Positions 1 through 8,989 of a stretch of DNA of 64,000 nucleotides are shown piece after piece (within the stretch, counting starts at the first letter, position 1; each line of letters starts with the position of its first letter). Source of the stretch: DASSLY01 sp035689185 (lineage in GTDB: Bacteria; Actinomycetota; Actinomycetes; Actinomycetales; Dermatophilaceae); assembly GCA_035689185.1 (NCBI GenBank), contig DASSLY010000032.1:10772-74771 (forward strand), in the 5' to 3' direction. Below the pieces are notes generated by a model that ran no database searches, had not been told where the DNA came from, and worked only from the letters and a program-made list of their open reading frames with translations. Position numbers and translations under genes: made by a program.

Positions 1-513
1 TCAGTCGTAGGCGAGCTGCTCGTGGCTGACTCGCTCGAAGAGAGCGTCGGACGCCAGTTCGTTGAGAAAGATCACGACGTTGGACCCGTCCGCTCGTGCG
101 CTAGGGACGATGAGTGCGTCGTACTCTAGGAACGCCGCGTGGGCGCCAACGAGCTGACAGGCGGTGAAGTCAGACGAGGTCAGGTCTTCGACGCTTAGGC
201 CGAGGGTCGGTAGGTTGGCATCAGTGACTCGCAGGGCCTTTCTGGCGCTGACGCGTAGTTCGTACACGTACCGTCGGGCTTTGGGTCGCAGCGGTTGGGA
301 ATCAATGGCGTGCTGTCCCTCCGCTATAGCGGTGTCGCGTTTCTGCGAGGTGTAGATCGCCGCAAGCCCTGGGGGGTTCCACCGGGCGCCACCCGTGTTG
401 GACAGTTCGGGTGGGTGGTCATTGAACATGTGCCGCCAGACGGTGACGTTATCCAGGATTTCAGAGCCGAGCGCCTCGATGGCGTCTAGCAACTGCGGGT
501 CGTGGATGGTCAT
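1..513 (-). CDS. RES-domain toxin
   Basis: 170-aa protein of the RES family. Known members are toxins of RES/Xre modules that destroy NAD+. The RES hallmarks are visible: an early WRH arginine (about residue 27), the GGARWNPPG segment (about 42-50) and YTSQKRDTAIAE (about 54-65), the usual NAD-pocket positions. It is the second gene of a pair: its ATG lies 4 nt after the stop of the Xre antitoxin gene. The stop codon is the first three bases of the window, so the gene is complete. It is cargo of the integrated element and fits an addiction role. Fold and pairing are well supported; NAD+ degradation is inferred from family knowledge. Confidence 0.85.
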   Translation of the reverse strand: MTIHDPQLLDAIEALGSEILDNVTVWRHMFNDHPPELSNTGGARWNPPGLAAIYTSQKRDTAIAEGQHAIDSQPLRPKARRYVYELRVSARKALRVTDANLPTLGLSVEDLTSSDFTACQLVGAHAAFLEYDALIVPSARADGSNVVIFLNELASDALFERVSHEQLAYD

Positions 514-517
514 TGAC

Positions 518-856
518 TTAGACGTAGGCGCCGTCGCGCAGCTGGTCGATTAAGGCCAGGACGGCGTCGATGTCGCCGGCCGCGATCAACTCTGCAGGGC
601 GTCGGCCGGAGAGCAGCTTGTGTGGGCTGTAGAGCCATAGCCGAGCGTCGTCCGGCTCGTAGAACTCGCCGAGCTGAGTCGCCAACCACTCAAGGGCTAA
701 AAGCGCGTGAAGCTTCGCCGGTTGCGGGTCGACTCGTCCTTGTTGCCAGCGCGAGACGGTCTGTGGAGTTGTGTCCAGCAGTTCCGCAATCTCGCGTGAG
801 CGAACCCCCGCCCGGTCCTTGATGGAGTCCAAGCGGTGGGCTACTGCGCTGGTCAT
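518..856 (-). CDS. Xre/MbcA/ParS-type antitoxin
   Basis: 112-aa antitoxin partner of the downstream RES toxin. The N-terminal half is a Cro/C1-type helix-turn-helix (SREIAELLDTTPQTVSRWQQG, about residues 20-39). The C-terminal half carries the toxin-binding domain (DUF2384 type), recognisable from SPHKLLSGRRPAELIAAGD. Antitoxin-first order with a 4-nt gap is the standard layout for RES/Xre pairs. Such antitoxins usually repress their own promoter; no operator was identified in the 28 nt before the next gene. Confidence 0.85.
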   Translation of the reverse strand: MTSAVAHRLDSIKDRAGVRSREIAELLDTTPQTVSRWQQGRVDPQPAKLHALLALEWLATQLGEFYEPDDARLWLYSPHKLLSGRRPAELIAAGDIDAVLALIDQLRDGAYV

Positions 857-884
857 TCCGCCTCCTCGCGAATTGGGTGGGGTG

Positions 885-2141
885 TTATGCAGACTTGCGG
901 TGCCGCTTACCGGCGGCAGGCGGGCTGAAGCTGTGCACAGGAGTGGTAGTGAGGTCGTTGCCGAGGGTGCCTCGCCATGAGTCCAGGCGCTTGCGAGTGG
1001 ACAGCAGCGCCGGCTCTACCTCCGCGGCGCGGACCGCCTTATCGGATGCGGGCCGCAGGAAGTTCTCCAGGTAGTTACCCGCCCGCAGTGGCTCCGGGAT
1101 GGCCGATAACGCGTTCACCTCGCGGTCGCGCTGCGTCACGAAGTGCTCGCGGTAGCGCAATTGGGTGTCCCTCCAGCCTCGGGGGCAGCATGCGGTGTCG
1201 AGGCATGCGTGAGCAGCCTTCATCCCGGGGCGGTTCAGTAAGGCGATGGCCTTGCTGCGGTCCAAGAAGGTGCCGAGCTGGTGTAGGTAGATCCGCGCTT
1301 CTCCGCCGCCTCCGCCAGTCTTGGTGGGCACTTTCAGCCAGTCGGTCAAATTAGTGTGATCGTTGACCGTGATGCCGGACTCGACGCCGCCCAGGGCACC
1401 GAAGGCCATGAGGGCTACGCCCACTGCGCCGGTGTGTTCACCCACTAGTGGTCGTTCGAGCTTATGCAGATCGCGGCAGGCGGCCAAGTAGCGCTTGAGT
1501 GCCAGCGGCCCCGCGGTGGCGGTGCCGAAAGGGTGGATCCGCAGCCAGATCGCGTCAATCGGCAGAGGCCGCAAGAGGCGGGCCACCGCTGTCCGCCAGT
1601 TCGGATCGTTGAAGTTCTCGCTTTTGGTGATCAGTGGGTAGTAGATCGGAACGGCTTGCAGCCCCACCCGATCCAGGGCGCCGCGCAGGGCGCATGTCAG
1701 GTCCGCGTCTACGTCTAGCCAGGCGTCCCGCGCTGACGCAAGGAAATGGGTTGGCGCCAACACTGCGGTGTGACCGGCCGTAACGACCATGTCGACCAAC
1801 TGGTCACACAAGTCTTCGCCTGCCCGACCGTAAAGCGAGTCCGGCGTGTGCAGTCCGTTGGGCGTGCTTGGCGCCCACGCTAGGCTCCGTGCGCCACCAC
1901 GTCGAATGCCCCCGGGTGTGGAAAGCTCTAGCGACCGCGGGTCTAAAACCGTCTGAACACCCTGTTGCCTGGCCTCAAGCCAAAGGTCTTTGTGCTCATC
2001 CAGGCGCGCGGGATCAGCGACCAGGCCGCCCCCGAGCGCCTTGCCGTCGACCAGCATCTGGGCGAGAAAGGTGTGGTCCTTCCCGCCGACGCGCAGGTAG
2101 GACCCGAGCGGGTCGCTCACCGGCCGCAGTAGTCGCACCAT
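885..2141 (-). CDS. Uncharacterised 418-aa protein with C-terminal Cys/His cluster
   Basis: I do not recognise this family with confidence. The alternation of hydrophobic strands and helices (VQTVLDPRSLEL, TAVLAPTHFLASA, LQAVPIYYPLI, DAIWLRIHPFG, GVALMAFGALGGVESGI) suggests a TIM barrel. Towards the C-terminus a cluster ACLDTACCPRG is followed about 14 residues later by a His in YREHF, a possible metal site. The layout faintly recalls the zinc site of tRNA-guanine transglycosylase-like barrels, but this is only a guess. The start is supported by an AAGGAGGG ribosome site just upstream. It lies in the cargo zone, upstream of the RES/Xre pair and on the same strand. Confidence 0.6.
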   Translation of the reverse strand: MVRLLRPVSDPLGSYLRVGGKDHTFLAQMLVDGKALGGGLVADPARLDEHKDLWLEARQQGVQTVLDPRSLELSTPGGIRRGGARSLAWAPSTPNGLHTPDSLYGRAGEDLCDQLVDMVVTAGHTAVLAPTHFLASARDAWLDVDADLTCALRGALDRVGLQAVPIYYPLITKSENFNDPNWRTAVARLLRPLPIDAIWLRIHPFGTATAGPLALKRYLAACRDLHKLERPLVGEHTGAVGVALMAFGALGGVESGITVNDHTNLTDWLKVPTKTGGGGGEARIYLHQLGTFLDRSKAIALLNRPGMKAAHACLDTACCPRGWRDTQLRYREHFVTQRDREVNALSAIPEPLRAGNYLENFLRPASDKAVRAAEVEPALLSTRKRLDSWRGTLGNDLTTTPVHSFSPPAAGKRHRKSA

Positions 2142-2154
2142 GGGTTGCCCTCCT

Positions 2155-2215
2155 TCGTGTGCACATCAATGTTAACACACAGATGAACATCTGCATAGAC
2201 ACGAGGAGTAGACGA
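2155..2215 (-). promoter_or_regulatory. AT-rich upstream region with small inverted repeats
   Basis: Directly upstream of the 418-aa protein gene is a conspicuously A/T-rich patch for this genome. It contains TGTTAACA (2170-2177, a perfect palindrome) and AGATGAACATCT (2181-2192, 5-bp arms). Together they look like a promoter with operator-like palindromes reading leftwards; no clear -35/-10 pair can be fixed. The protein that might bind is unknown, and the neighbouring Xre antitoxin is only one possibility. Confidence 0.3.
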
Positions 2216-2288
2216 GCACCCGCGCCGCGCGTGACCCCTTCTGGGCGAGAGGACGCGGGCTCATCGGCACGTCCAAGGATCACGGGCA

Positions 2289-3389
2289 TCACCTGGACGA
2301 CGGAGGCGTTGGGACCGTGACTGCCTGCCGATTCCTACTCCTCTGTCTGACCTCGACGGCAGGCGCTGGGGATGTGTGGCTGGCTCGCCTCGTGGACCTG
2401 GATGTCTCGTCGGCGAGGCTGCGGTGTTGGTGATCCGCCATGACGAGCAGGTAATCGGGGTCGATGGATGAGTCCCCCGAAACCTGGCGCAGCGCCGACC
2501 TTGCCGTTGCCAACGCTTGTGCAGCTGCTCGTCTGGCCAGCACCGTTGTGCCGACGTCCCAGAGCGGGGCCAGCGCCCTGAGGTCGGCGAGCTCGCGACT
2601 CCCCAAGCCGGTGGCGGTCGTCTTGCGACCTTGCGTCCGTGCGCCTTCCCAGGCGACGGTGACGTGGTCGACGGCCATGGCGCGGGCGACCAGTCGCTGG
2701 ATGGCCTCCCAGGTCGCGGTCAACGCGGGTTGGTGGAAGTCGCTGCGGCGGACCTCGGCGAGGACATGGTGGCGTGCGCCGGGTGGCCAGTCGTGGACTG
2801 CGGCGCCGATGACGGCCAGCTGCGCCGTCGTTGCATCGATGCCTGCCGTCGTGTCATCGCCGAGATCGCCAGGTGCGAGCAATTGCTGCCGCTCCAAGCC
2901 GTGCCTGTGGCCGTGACTCCCGGCCCCGGGCGTGGCGGCGGCGACTCGCCAACGCCGCCGCAGCTCATCGATGCGTGCTATCGCTGATTCGGTGGTTGCC
3001 ATGAGGACTTGCTGTTGACCCGCGTGGTAGGACTCCAGCCGTAGCCCCATGGCGGTGACCTCGCGCCGGATGGCGACCTCGACCAGGATCCGTGCATAGT
3101 CGGCGACGTTCGGCGGTTCGGGGGCGCTGACTTGTAGCTCGGCGACTTTTGCGGGCGCGCAGTGTTGGGGGTGCAGCGCGTCGACTCGGCGCAGCAGTTC
3201 GGTGACGGCGGGCAGGTCGTCCAGCGGATTGGGGGTCGGCAGGTCGTGAGCTTCCAGGTGTGCCCAGAGCGCACGGCATAGCGGGTGTGTGAAGTCCTCG
3301 ACGTGCAGCCACGGGACGTCGCCCTGGCGCTCGGGGTGGTTCAGGATCGCCCCGACCAGTGCCTTCTCGACGAAGTCGGCGCTGATCAC
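2289..3389 (-). CDS. Tandem DnaB N-terminal-domain protein without helicase domain
   Basis: 366-aa protein with two copies of the DnaB N-terminal (primase-interacting) fold. The first begins ADFVEKALVGAILNHPER (about residues 4-130) and the second AQLAVIGAAVHDW (about 200-315). The RecA-like motor domain is absent: there is no Walker A motif and the chain ends in a Ser/Arg/Pro-rich tail. It may recruit or block host primase or replicative helicase during element transfer or replication (inference). The GTG start at 3389 overlaps the TGA of the upstream DUF4913 gene (GTGA), so translation is probably coupled; the longer upstream open frame is a Pro/Arg-rich antisense artefact. It is the last gene of the transfer operon. 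Confidence 0.7.
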   Translation of the reverse strand: MISADFVEKALVGAILNHPERQGDVPWLHVEDFTHPLCRALWAHLEAHDLPTPNPLDDLPAVTELLRRVDALHPQHCAPAKVAELQVSAPEPPNVADYARILVEVAIRREVTAMGLRLESYHAGQQQVLMATTESAIARIDELRRRWRVAAATPGAGSHGHRHGLERQQLLAPGDLGDDTTAGIDATTAQLAVIGAAVHDWPPGARHHVLAEVRRSDFHQPALTATWEAIQRLVARAMAVDHVTVAWEGARTQGRKTTATGLGSRELADLRALAPLWDVGTTVLARRAAAQALATARSALRQVSGDSSIDPDYLLVMADHQHRSLADETSRSTRRASHTSPAPAVEVRQRSRNRQAVTVPTPPSSR

Positions 3390-4351
3390 GTGGGTGGCGA
3401 TCCGGGGCTGGTGGCTCGAGTGCGGCGGGCGTGCAGCCGGTCGATGCGGGCGGCGCGTTCGCTGTCCAGCGGCTGCCAGTGCCCCGCTGTCGCCTGCCCG
3501 ACCCCGGCGGCGACGACGGCTGAGGCTCCCGGCGTGGTGGTGGGGTCGGCGACGCCGTACCAGGAGCCCTGGTAGCGGATCGGGGTGTAGGCATCGCCGG
3601 GCAGCAGCGCGGTCGCTGCCCCGGTGGCCAGGAGGGTGCGGACGGTGGCCGCGTCCAGGCTCCCGACGGCGCGGTTGGCTGCGCGGTCCGGGTCCGGGTC
3701 CGGGTCCGGGCCTGGGTCGATGTCGCGGTCGAGGAACCCGGTGAACGCGACAGGGTCGGTGGTCGCGGGTATGGGTCGTGGCGGTTGGTGGGTGCCGCCG
3801 GTGCACTTGGTCCAGGTCGTCAGTTCGAGGTTGAGCCGGCGCAGGGTGGGCCACAGCCACCGTTCGTGCCAGCCGGCGGGGGCGTCGGATGCCCTCGTGG
3901 CTTGGGCGGGGTATGCGGCGTACCAGGCGACCATCAGGGCGGTGAGCTCTTCGACGGCGACCGGGTGCCGGTACCAGCAGCCTGGGATGGTGTGCGCCTC
4001 GCCGCGCAGGTCGTAGCGGGCGATGACCCAGTCGACGAAGTCCCGCAGCTGGGTGAACAGGTCCCTGGCTTGTTCGGGTGTTAGGTGCCGCCAGGCCCAC
4101 GGCCCGCCGGCGGCCGTGGCGGTGACGTGGTCGGCGAGGGTGCTGATGAGCCGGTCGAGGTGGTCCTGCCGGGTCGCCAGGGCGTCGAGGACCTCGGCGA
4201 GCAGGACCGGGTCCAGCGGTTCGACCGGCAACCCGCCGAGGGACGCCGCCGGCGACGGAGTGGGCGCTGGCTGTGGCTGGTCACGTTGCTGGTCGCGCGG
4301 CTGGTCACGCGGGTCGTGCCGCCGGTCTCCACGGTGCTCGCTACGGTTCAC
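3386..4351 (-). CDS. DUF4913-family protein of conjugative elements
   Basis: 321-aa protein with the DUF4913 pattern: W-rich blocks FVDWVIARYDL, IPGCWYRHPVAVEELTALM and WHERWLWPTLRRLNLEL (about residues 100-190), followed by TWTKCTGG. The N-terminus is low-complexity (Arg/Asp/Gln repeats), and an Asp-Pro run (DPGPDPDPDPD, about 216-226) separates a second half of unknown fold. DUF4913 proteins are commonly encoded next to TraG-type coupling proteins in actinobacterial conjugative elements; their function is unknown. The GTG start overlaps the stop of the coupling-protein gene (GTGA), and its stop overlaps the next start in the same way. Confidence 0.7.
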   Translation of the reverse strand: MNRSEHRGDRRHDPRDQPRDQQRDQPQPAPTPSPAASLGGLPVEPLDPVLLAEVLDALATRQDHLDRLISTLADHVTATAAGGPWAWRHLTPEQARDLFTQLRDFVDWVIARYDLRGEAHTIPGCWYRHPVAVEELTALMVAWYAAYPAQATRASDAPAGWHERWLWPTLRRLNLELTTWTKCTGGTHQPPRPIPATTDPVAFTGFLDRDIDPGPDPDPDPDRAANRAVGSLDAATVRTLLATGAATALLPGDAYTPIRYQGSWYGVADPTTTPGASAVVAAGVGQATAGHWQPLDSERAARIDRLHARRTRATSPGSPPT

Positions 4352-6192
4352 GGCCGTGGCCTGCTCTCCGACAGGGCGCGGGTGTGGCTGTCGGCGAAGA
4401 GGTGGGCGTCAGGTCGTTCCCACCAGCCGGGCAGGGTGATCAGGGCGGCGGGCAGGGCCCGGTAGAGCATTAGCGCCTGCCCGGTGGGGATCCGGGCGAT
4501 GGCCTCGACGGGCAGGACCCGTTCCCGCTCGCTGCTGGTGGACGTCGAGGCGTTCCCGGTGGTGGAGCGGGTCAGGAGCCCGGTGGGGGTGGTGGTGGAT
4601 CGGCGGGGGACCCGGCGGTCGCCGATGAGTTTGGAGAGCCGTTCGAGGTCGTCGGCCTCGGTGCAGCCGCCGAGGATGAGCTTGATAGAGGTGGCGCCCC
4701 AGATGGTGTCGGCGCCGTCGCGTCCCCACCGGGTGCGGAGCTGGGCGAAGGACTGGACGAACGCCCAGGTGGTGATGCCGCGGCCGCCGCCGTCGGCCAT
4801 CAGGGTGGGCAGGTCCGGCAGTGGTGCGACGTTGGCGGCTTCGTCCAGGACCAGGGTCAGCGGCGGGTCGAGCCGCCCGGTGGGCGTGGTCTGGGAGTGG
4901 CGCCGGGCGGCGGTGACGACGGCGGCGGCGAATGCGGTGACCAGGGGTGCGGTGGCCACGCCGGCGCCGCCTTCGGAGACCAGGTACAGGGTGTCGGTCC
5001 CGTCGCGGACGAACGCCTCGACGTCCAGCCCGGTGCCGGGTTCGGGGCAGAGCAGGTCCAGCACGGCCGGGTCGGTCAGGGCGCCCAGGACCAGGCCGAG
5101 GCTCATCGCGGTGGAGGACACGGTCTCGGGGGCGCCGGCGCGGCAGAAGGTCCGCAGGTCATCGACCCAGCCGTGGCTGGCGCCGGGGTGGGTGCGCAGG
5201 ATGTCGTACGGGGTGTCGTCGGTGAAGTCCCGCGCCCAGGTGAGGACGTCGGCCATGCTCCGCCCGTCCAGGGCGGCGGCGTGCAGCAGCGCGGCGAGCA
5301 CGGTTTGGCTGGCCCCTTCGAAGAAGCCGGCGTTGCGCCCGCCGCCCAGGGGTCGGGCGGCGACCATGGCCCGGGCGCGGGTCGTCGCCTCCCGGACGTC
5401 GGCGCAGCCGGCGGTGGCGTCCCAGCGGCAGGTGGTGGGCCAGGCAAGCAGCCGGTCGGGGTCGAACACGTGCACCCGCCCGCGGCCTCGGGCGTGGGCG
5501 GTGAGCCGGACCAGGTCGGCCTTGGTGGAGGTGGCGACCACGGCGCCGGGGGCGTCGACGACCCGGCCGGCGGCCAGGCGGGTGGTCTTCCCGGCGCGGG
5601 CGGGTGCGATGGTCAGGGCGGAGTCCTCCCCGCGGGCCCGGACCGGGGCGCCCAGGTAGGTGGCGAACGGGGCGCCGGCGTCGTCGGCGGTCCCGGCGCG
5701 GCGGACCTGGGAGCGGGTGGCCAGCCCCGCCTGGCCCCGCCGCCCCAGGGCGGACACGCCGGCGACGACGGCGGCCAGGACGGACAGGACGGCCAGCGTG
5801 GTGACCGTCCCCCAGAACGGGGTCGGTCCGGGGAGCAGGGGAACGAACTCCGGCGGGTATGCCGCGGCCGGGCTCGCGGGGCGGGTGGCCAGCCCGGTCA
5901 GGGTGGGCAGCCACGACGCCGCGGGAGGGAGCGCCCAGCCGGACCCGAACACCAGCCCCGACAGTGCGCCGCCCAGCAGCACGACGGCACCCGCAGCGAC
6001 CGCGGCGGCGGCGGACCCGAGCAGGGTCAGGTCGCTCCGGCTGAGCAGCGGCTCCGCCGTCTCGGTGCGGTTCGGGCTGCTGCCTCGGGTGCTGGCCCGG
6101 CTGATCGTTCGGGTGGTCGCGCGGGTGATCGCGCGGGGGGTGCCGTGGCCGTTGCGGCGGGTCCTGGGACCGCTGGTGCGCCGGGTGGTCAT
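4348..6192 (-). CDS. TraG/TraD-type type IV coupling ATPase
   Basis: 614-aa coupling protein that would feed the relaxase-DNA complex into the secretion channel. The N-terminal region has two membrane segments (about residues 48-75 and 125-145). Walker A is APARAGKTTRL (about 194-204) and Walker B is LTLVLDEAANVAPLPDL (about 444-460), followed by GGGRGI and QLRTRWG, all typical of the TraG/TraD/VirD4 family. The start was set at 6192 because ATG overlaps the stop of the upstream NlpC gene (ATGA). Upstream in-frame codons translate to a Pro/Arg-rich shadow. The Arg/Thr-rich first 40 residues probably face the cytoplasm. Confidence 0.88.
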   Translation of the reverse strand: MTTRRTSGPRTRRNGHGTPRAITRATTRTISRASTRGSSPNRTETAEPLLSRSDLTLLGSAAAAVAAGAVVLLGGALSGLVFGSGWALPPAASWLPTLTGLATRPASPAAAYPPEFVPLLPGPTPFWGTVTTLAVLSVLAAVVAGVSALGRRGQAGLATRSQVRRAGTADDAGAPFATYLGAPVRARGEDSALTIAPARAGKTTRLAAGRVVDAPGAVVATSTKADLVRLTAHARGRGRVHVFDPDRLLAWPTTCRWDATAGCADVREATTRARAMVAARPLGGGRNAGFFEGASQTVLAALLHAAALDGRSMADVLTWARDFTDDTPYDILRTHPGASHGWVDDLRTFCRAGAPETVSSTAMSLGLVLGALTDPAVLDLLCPEPGTGLDVEAFVRDGTDTLYLVSEGGAGVATAPLVTAFAAAVVTAARRHSQTTPTGRLDPPLTLVLDEAANVAPLPDLPTLMADGGGRGITTWAFVQSFAQLRTRWGRDGADTIWGATSIKLILGGCTEADDLERLSKLIGDRRVPRRSTTTPTGLLTRSTTGNASTSTSSERERVLPVEAIARIPTGQALMLYRALPAALITLPGWWERPDAHLFADSHTRALSESRPRP

Positions 6193-7310
6193 GGCCGTGG
6201 TGCGATGGGTCGGCGGATCGCGACGACCAGGCCCCGCCAGGCCGACAGCGGTGTGGTCTGCACGTTCAGACCGGTCCGGGGGGCCGCGACCAGGGTCGGG
6301 GTGCCGGCGACCGGGCCGATGTACATGCCGACGTGGCCGGGGTGGGCGTTGGTGCCGTCGGAGCCGGCGATGAAGATCAGGTCCCCGGGGCGGGCCGCGG
6401 CGGTGGACGCGACGGGGATGCCGGTGCTGACCTGCCCGGAGGTGGTGCGGGGGATCGCGACGCCGGCGGCGGCCCACGCGGCCTGGACCAGCCCGGAGCA
6501 GTCCCAGGCGTCCGGGCCGGCGCCGCCCCACAGGTAGGGCTCCCCGAGCTGGGCCAGGGCGAACCGGACGACGGTGGCCAGCTGGGCGTCGGTGGGCGGC
6601 TGGTAGCCGGGCGGCAGTGTGGTTCCGCCGGGGTCACCCCGGCCGCCGTCGCCGCCCTGGCCGGGGCAGTCCGCGGCCGGCCAGGTCGGCGGGTTCGTCG
6701 GCGAGTCGGTGGGTGCGGTGCCGGCGGGTCCGGTGCCGTCGGGTGGGACGGTGGGCGGCCAGTACGCGGCGACGAGGGTGCCGGCCAGTGCCTCCCAGCG
6801 GGCGACCGCGTCGGGGTGGGCGGAGTGTTGCACCCGGTCGGAGGCGACGGTCACCGGCAGCAGTTGCCAGCCGGGGACGCCGGCCAGTGCCCGCAGGAAC
6901 AGCCACGTGGCGGAGACCGGGTTGAGCCGAACGGCGGCGGGTCCCCAGCCGCCGCGTTGCTGGAACAGTCCGAGAGAGTCCCGGTCGCCGTAGCCCAGGT
7001 TCCGAAGGCTGGACTCCTGCACCGCGGTGGCGACCGCGACCAGCGCGGCCCGCCGCGGCATACCCGCCTGTGCTGTGGTGGTGGTGATGGTGCGGGCATT
7101 GGCGAGCTGCTCGGCGTCCAGGTCGACCCCGTCGACCTGCCGGGCCGGGCCGCCGGGTCCGCAGAGGCCGGCGACCCCGCCGGCCGCGGCGCCGGTGGTG
7201 CCGGTGATGGCGGCGGCGGTCGCGATGATCCCGGCCGCGGGCGTGACGACGGCCAGGGCGAGCACGCTGGCGAGCAGGGCGAGGCGGGGTGGGCGCGGGG
7301 CGCGGCTCAT
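6189..7310 (-). CDS. Secreted transglycosylase-like + NlpC/P60 cell-wall hydrolase
   Basis: 373-aa two-domain peptidoglycan hydrolase that probably opens the wall for the conjugation channel. An N-terminal signal or anchor helix (LALLASVLALAVVTPAAGI) is followed by a lysozyme/transglycosylase-like domain with catalytic-type Glu in VATAVQESSLRNLGYGDRD (about residues 93-111). A Pro/Thr/Gly-rich linker leads to an NlpC/P60 domain. Its Cys lies in DAWDCSGLVQAAW (about 270) and its His in HPGHVGMYIG (about 325), as expected for a D,L-endopeptidase. The ATG overlaps the stop of the VirB4 gene (ATGA). It plays the role of VirB1 in Gram-negative systems. Confidence 0.87.
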   Translation of the reverse strand: MSRAPRPPRLALLASVLALAVVTPAAGIIATAAAITGTTGAAAGGVAGLCGPGGPARQVDGVDLDAEQLANARTITTTTAQAGMPRRAALVAVATAVQESSLRNLGYGDRDSLGLFQQRGGWGPAAVRLNPVSATWLFLRALAGVPGWQLLPVTVASDRVQHSAHPDAVARWEALAGTLVAAYWPPTVPPDGTGPAGTAPTDSPTNPPTWPAADCPGQGGDGGRGDPGGTTLPPGYQPPTDAQLATVVRFALAQLGEPYLWGGAGPDAWDCSGLVQAAWAAAGVAIPRTTSGQVSTGIPVASTAAARPGDLIFIAGSDGTNAHPGHVGMYIGPVAGTPTLVAAPRTGLNVQTTPLSAWRGLVVAIRRPIAPRP

Positions 7311-8989
7311 GCCAGGTTCCTGAAAGCCTCGTTGGTGTCGAACAGCTCCGCCTCGGCCGGGCCGCGGATCGTCTGAACCCGGTAGGAACGTTCCCCTACC
7401 CGCCAGATCGCCCGGCCGCGGCGTTGCCGCGCCCAGCCGGCGATGTCGTCGGTCTCCATGTCGGACAGCCCGAGCAGGGTCTGCAGCTGCGCGGCCACGT
7501 TGCGGTCCTGGCCGAGCAGGACCTTGGTGTCGCACAGGTTCAGCAGGTCCTTGGCGATGTTCGCGGCCTGGGAGCCGGTGTCGCCGACGGCGAGCATGTC
7601 CGAGGGCTTGTGCGCGACGACCAGCTGGGTGCAGGCCTCGGCCCGGGACAGCCGCAGGTCGGCGTCCAGGGACTGCACCGCGCCGACGCCCAGGCGCATC
7701 TGGCGCCACACCTCGTCGCGGACCACGACCGTGTGCGCCTGCGGTCCGCCCACGCGCGTGTTGCCGGGGCTGCTGGTGTGGCGTCGGGTGTCGGTCATTG
7801 CCCGCGACCAGGAGTTCAGGCAGGCCAGCGCGGTGCCGATGGCCTGGTCACCCAACGGCAGCAGCCGCCCCAGGGACAGCGACTGGATCGGCGCGGACCA
7901 GTCGACGACGATGTTCGTCGGCTGGTCGAACAGCCCTGCCAGGGCGCCTCGGACCATCGCGCCGAGGGCGGCGGTGACCTGACGGGTGGCCTCCACCATC
8001 GCCGCCGGTGAGGGGTACCGGCAGGCGTGCGCCAAGTCCGGGCTGGGGTCGCGCAGCGCTGCCCAGACGGCGGGGATGGTGATGACCCGCAGCCGGCCGC
8101 TGCCGGCGGCCCACCCGGTCAGCTGGGCCAGCACCGCGGACAGGGCGTCCTCGTCGGCGGGGGTTGTGACCACACCTTGGGCGCCGATCAGGGCCTTGAG
8201 CAGCACCAGCCATCGGCCGAAGATGACGCGGGCCCGTTCGGCGCGTTCGGCCTCACCCAGGCTGTCCCAGCCGGCGCCGAGGGGTCCCAGGTCTAGCGGG
8301 TTGATCCGGGTCGGCATCCCCACGCCGAGCGCGAACGGTTCGACCCCGACCGCCCGGGCGAGCTTCTCGTACTCGTCCTTGACGTCGCCGGCGACCAGGG
8401 TCCGGACCCCGAACAGCATCAGCCGGAACAGGATCGCCTTGACGGTGGTGGACTTGCCGGTGCCGGGTTTGCCGAACAGGACCAGGTTGGGGTTGGACAC
8501 GATCTCGGCCAGCACCCACCCGGCGGGGTCGACGCAGAACCCGGCCCCGGAGCGGGTGTCGACCCCGACCGACGCCCCGGTCGGCGGCAGCGGCTGCCCG
8601 CCGACGAACGGGAACACCCCGCCGACCTCGGCGGTCGAGGCCCGGTAGACCACCAGGGGGTGCGGCACCGGTGACCATCCCCGCCCGGCCCCGGGAACCC
8701 CGCGGGCGGTCCCCGGGGACCGGTGCAGGGCGGCCTCGGCGGACCGCCCTCCGCGAGGAGGTGGTGTGGTCCGCGGCGACAGCGGCGTCCCGTGGGCGTC
8801 GGCGACCTGCGCCAGCGACCGTCCCGGGTGACCTGGTCGGTCCCAGCGCCACGCCTGGTCCGCCAGCCACCGCCACCGGTGTGCCCGCGGCTGCGCCGGA
8901 CCGTTGGGTCGCGCGGGGCCGCTCTCCGGCTTGTCCGGGTAAGCCGCCAGTGGTGGCGTTGGTCGTGAGTCCTGCGGCGGGGTCAGCAT
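7307..8989 (-). CDS. VirB4-type conjugation ATPase
   Basis: 560-aa ATPase that powers the type IV secretion channel. Walker A is NLVLFGKPGTGKSTTVKA (about residues 172-189) and a Walker B-like strand VVVRDEVWRQM lies near 425. LVVAHKPSDMLAVGD and a C-terminal helical segment match VirB4/TraE-like ATPases of actinobacterial elements. Start choice: ATG at 8989 overlaps the end of the SCO6880-family gene by 7 nt. The N-terminal 100 residues are Pro/Arg-rich and probably disordered. Together with the SCO6880-like protein it appears to make up a split VirB4, with that partner supplying the VirB4 N-terminal region. Confidence 0.85.
   Translation of the reverse strand: MLTPPQDSRPTPPLAAYPDKPESGPARPNGPAQPRAHRWRWLADQAWRWDRPGHPGRSLAQVADAHGTPLSPRTTPPPRGGRSAEAALHRSPGTARGVPGAGRGWSPVPHPLVVYRASTAEVGGVFPFVGGQPLPPTGASVGVDTRSGAGFCVDPAGWVLAEIVSNPNLVLFGKPGTGKSTTVKAILFRLMLFGVRTLVAGDVKDEYEKLARAVGVEPFALGVGMPTRINPLDLGPLGAGWDSLGEAERAERARVIFGRWLVLLKALIGAQGVVTTPADEDALSAVLAQLTGWAAGSGRLRVITIPAVWAALRDPSPDLAHACRYPSPAAMVEATRQVTAALGAMVRGALAGLFDQPTNIVVDWSAPIQSLSLGRLLPLGDQAIGTALACLNSWSRAMTDTRRHTSSPGNTRVGGPQAHTVVVRDEVWRQMRLGVGAVQSLDADLRLSRAEACTQLVVAHKPSDMLAVGDTGSQAANIAKDLLNLCDTKVLLGQDRNVAAQLQTLLGLSDMETDDIAGWARQRRGRAIWRVGERSYRVQTIRGPAEAELFDTNEAFRNLA

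Noticed and set aside
6193..6531. N-terminal extension of the coupling protein
   Set aside because: Translation is Pro/Arg/His-rich and antisense-like; it overlaps the NlpC/P60 domain gene, and ATG at 6192 is in a standard ATGA overlap.
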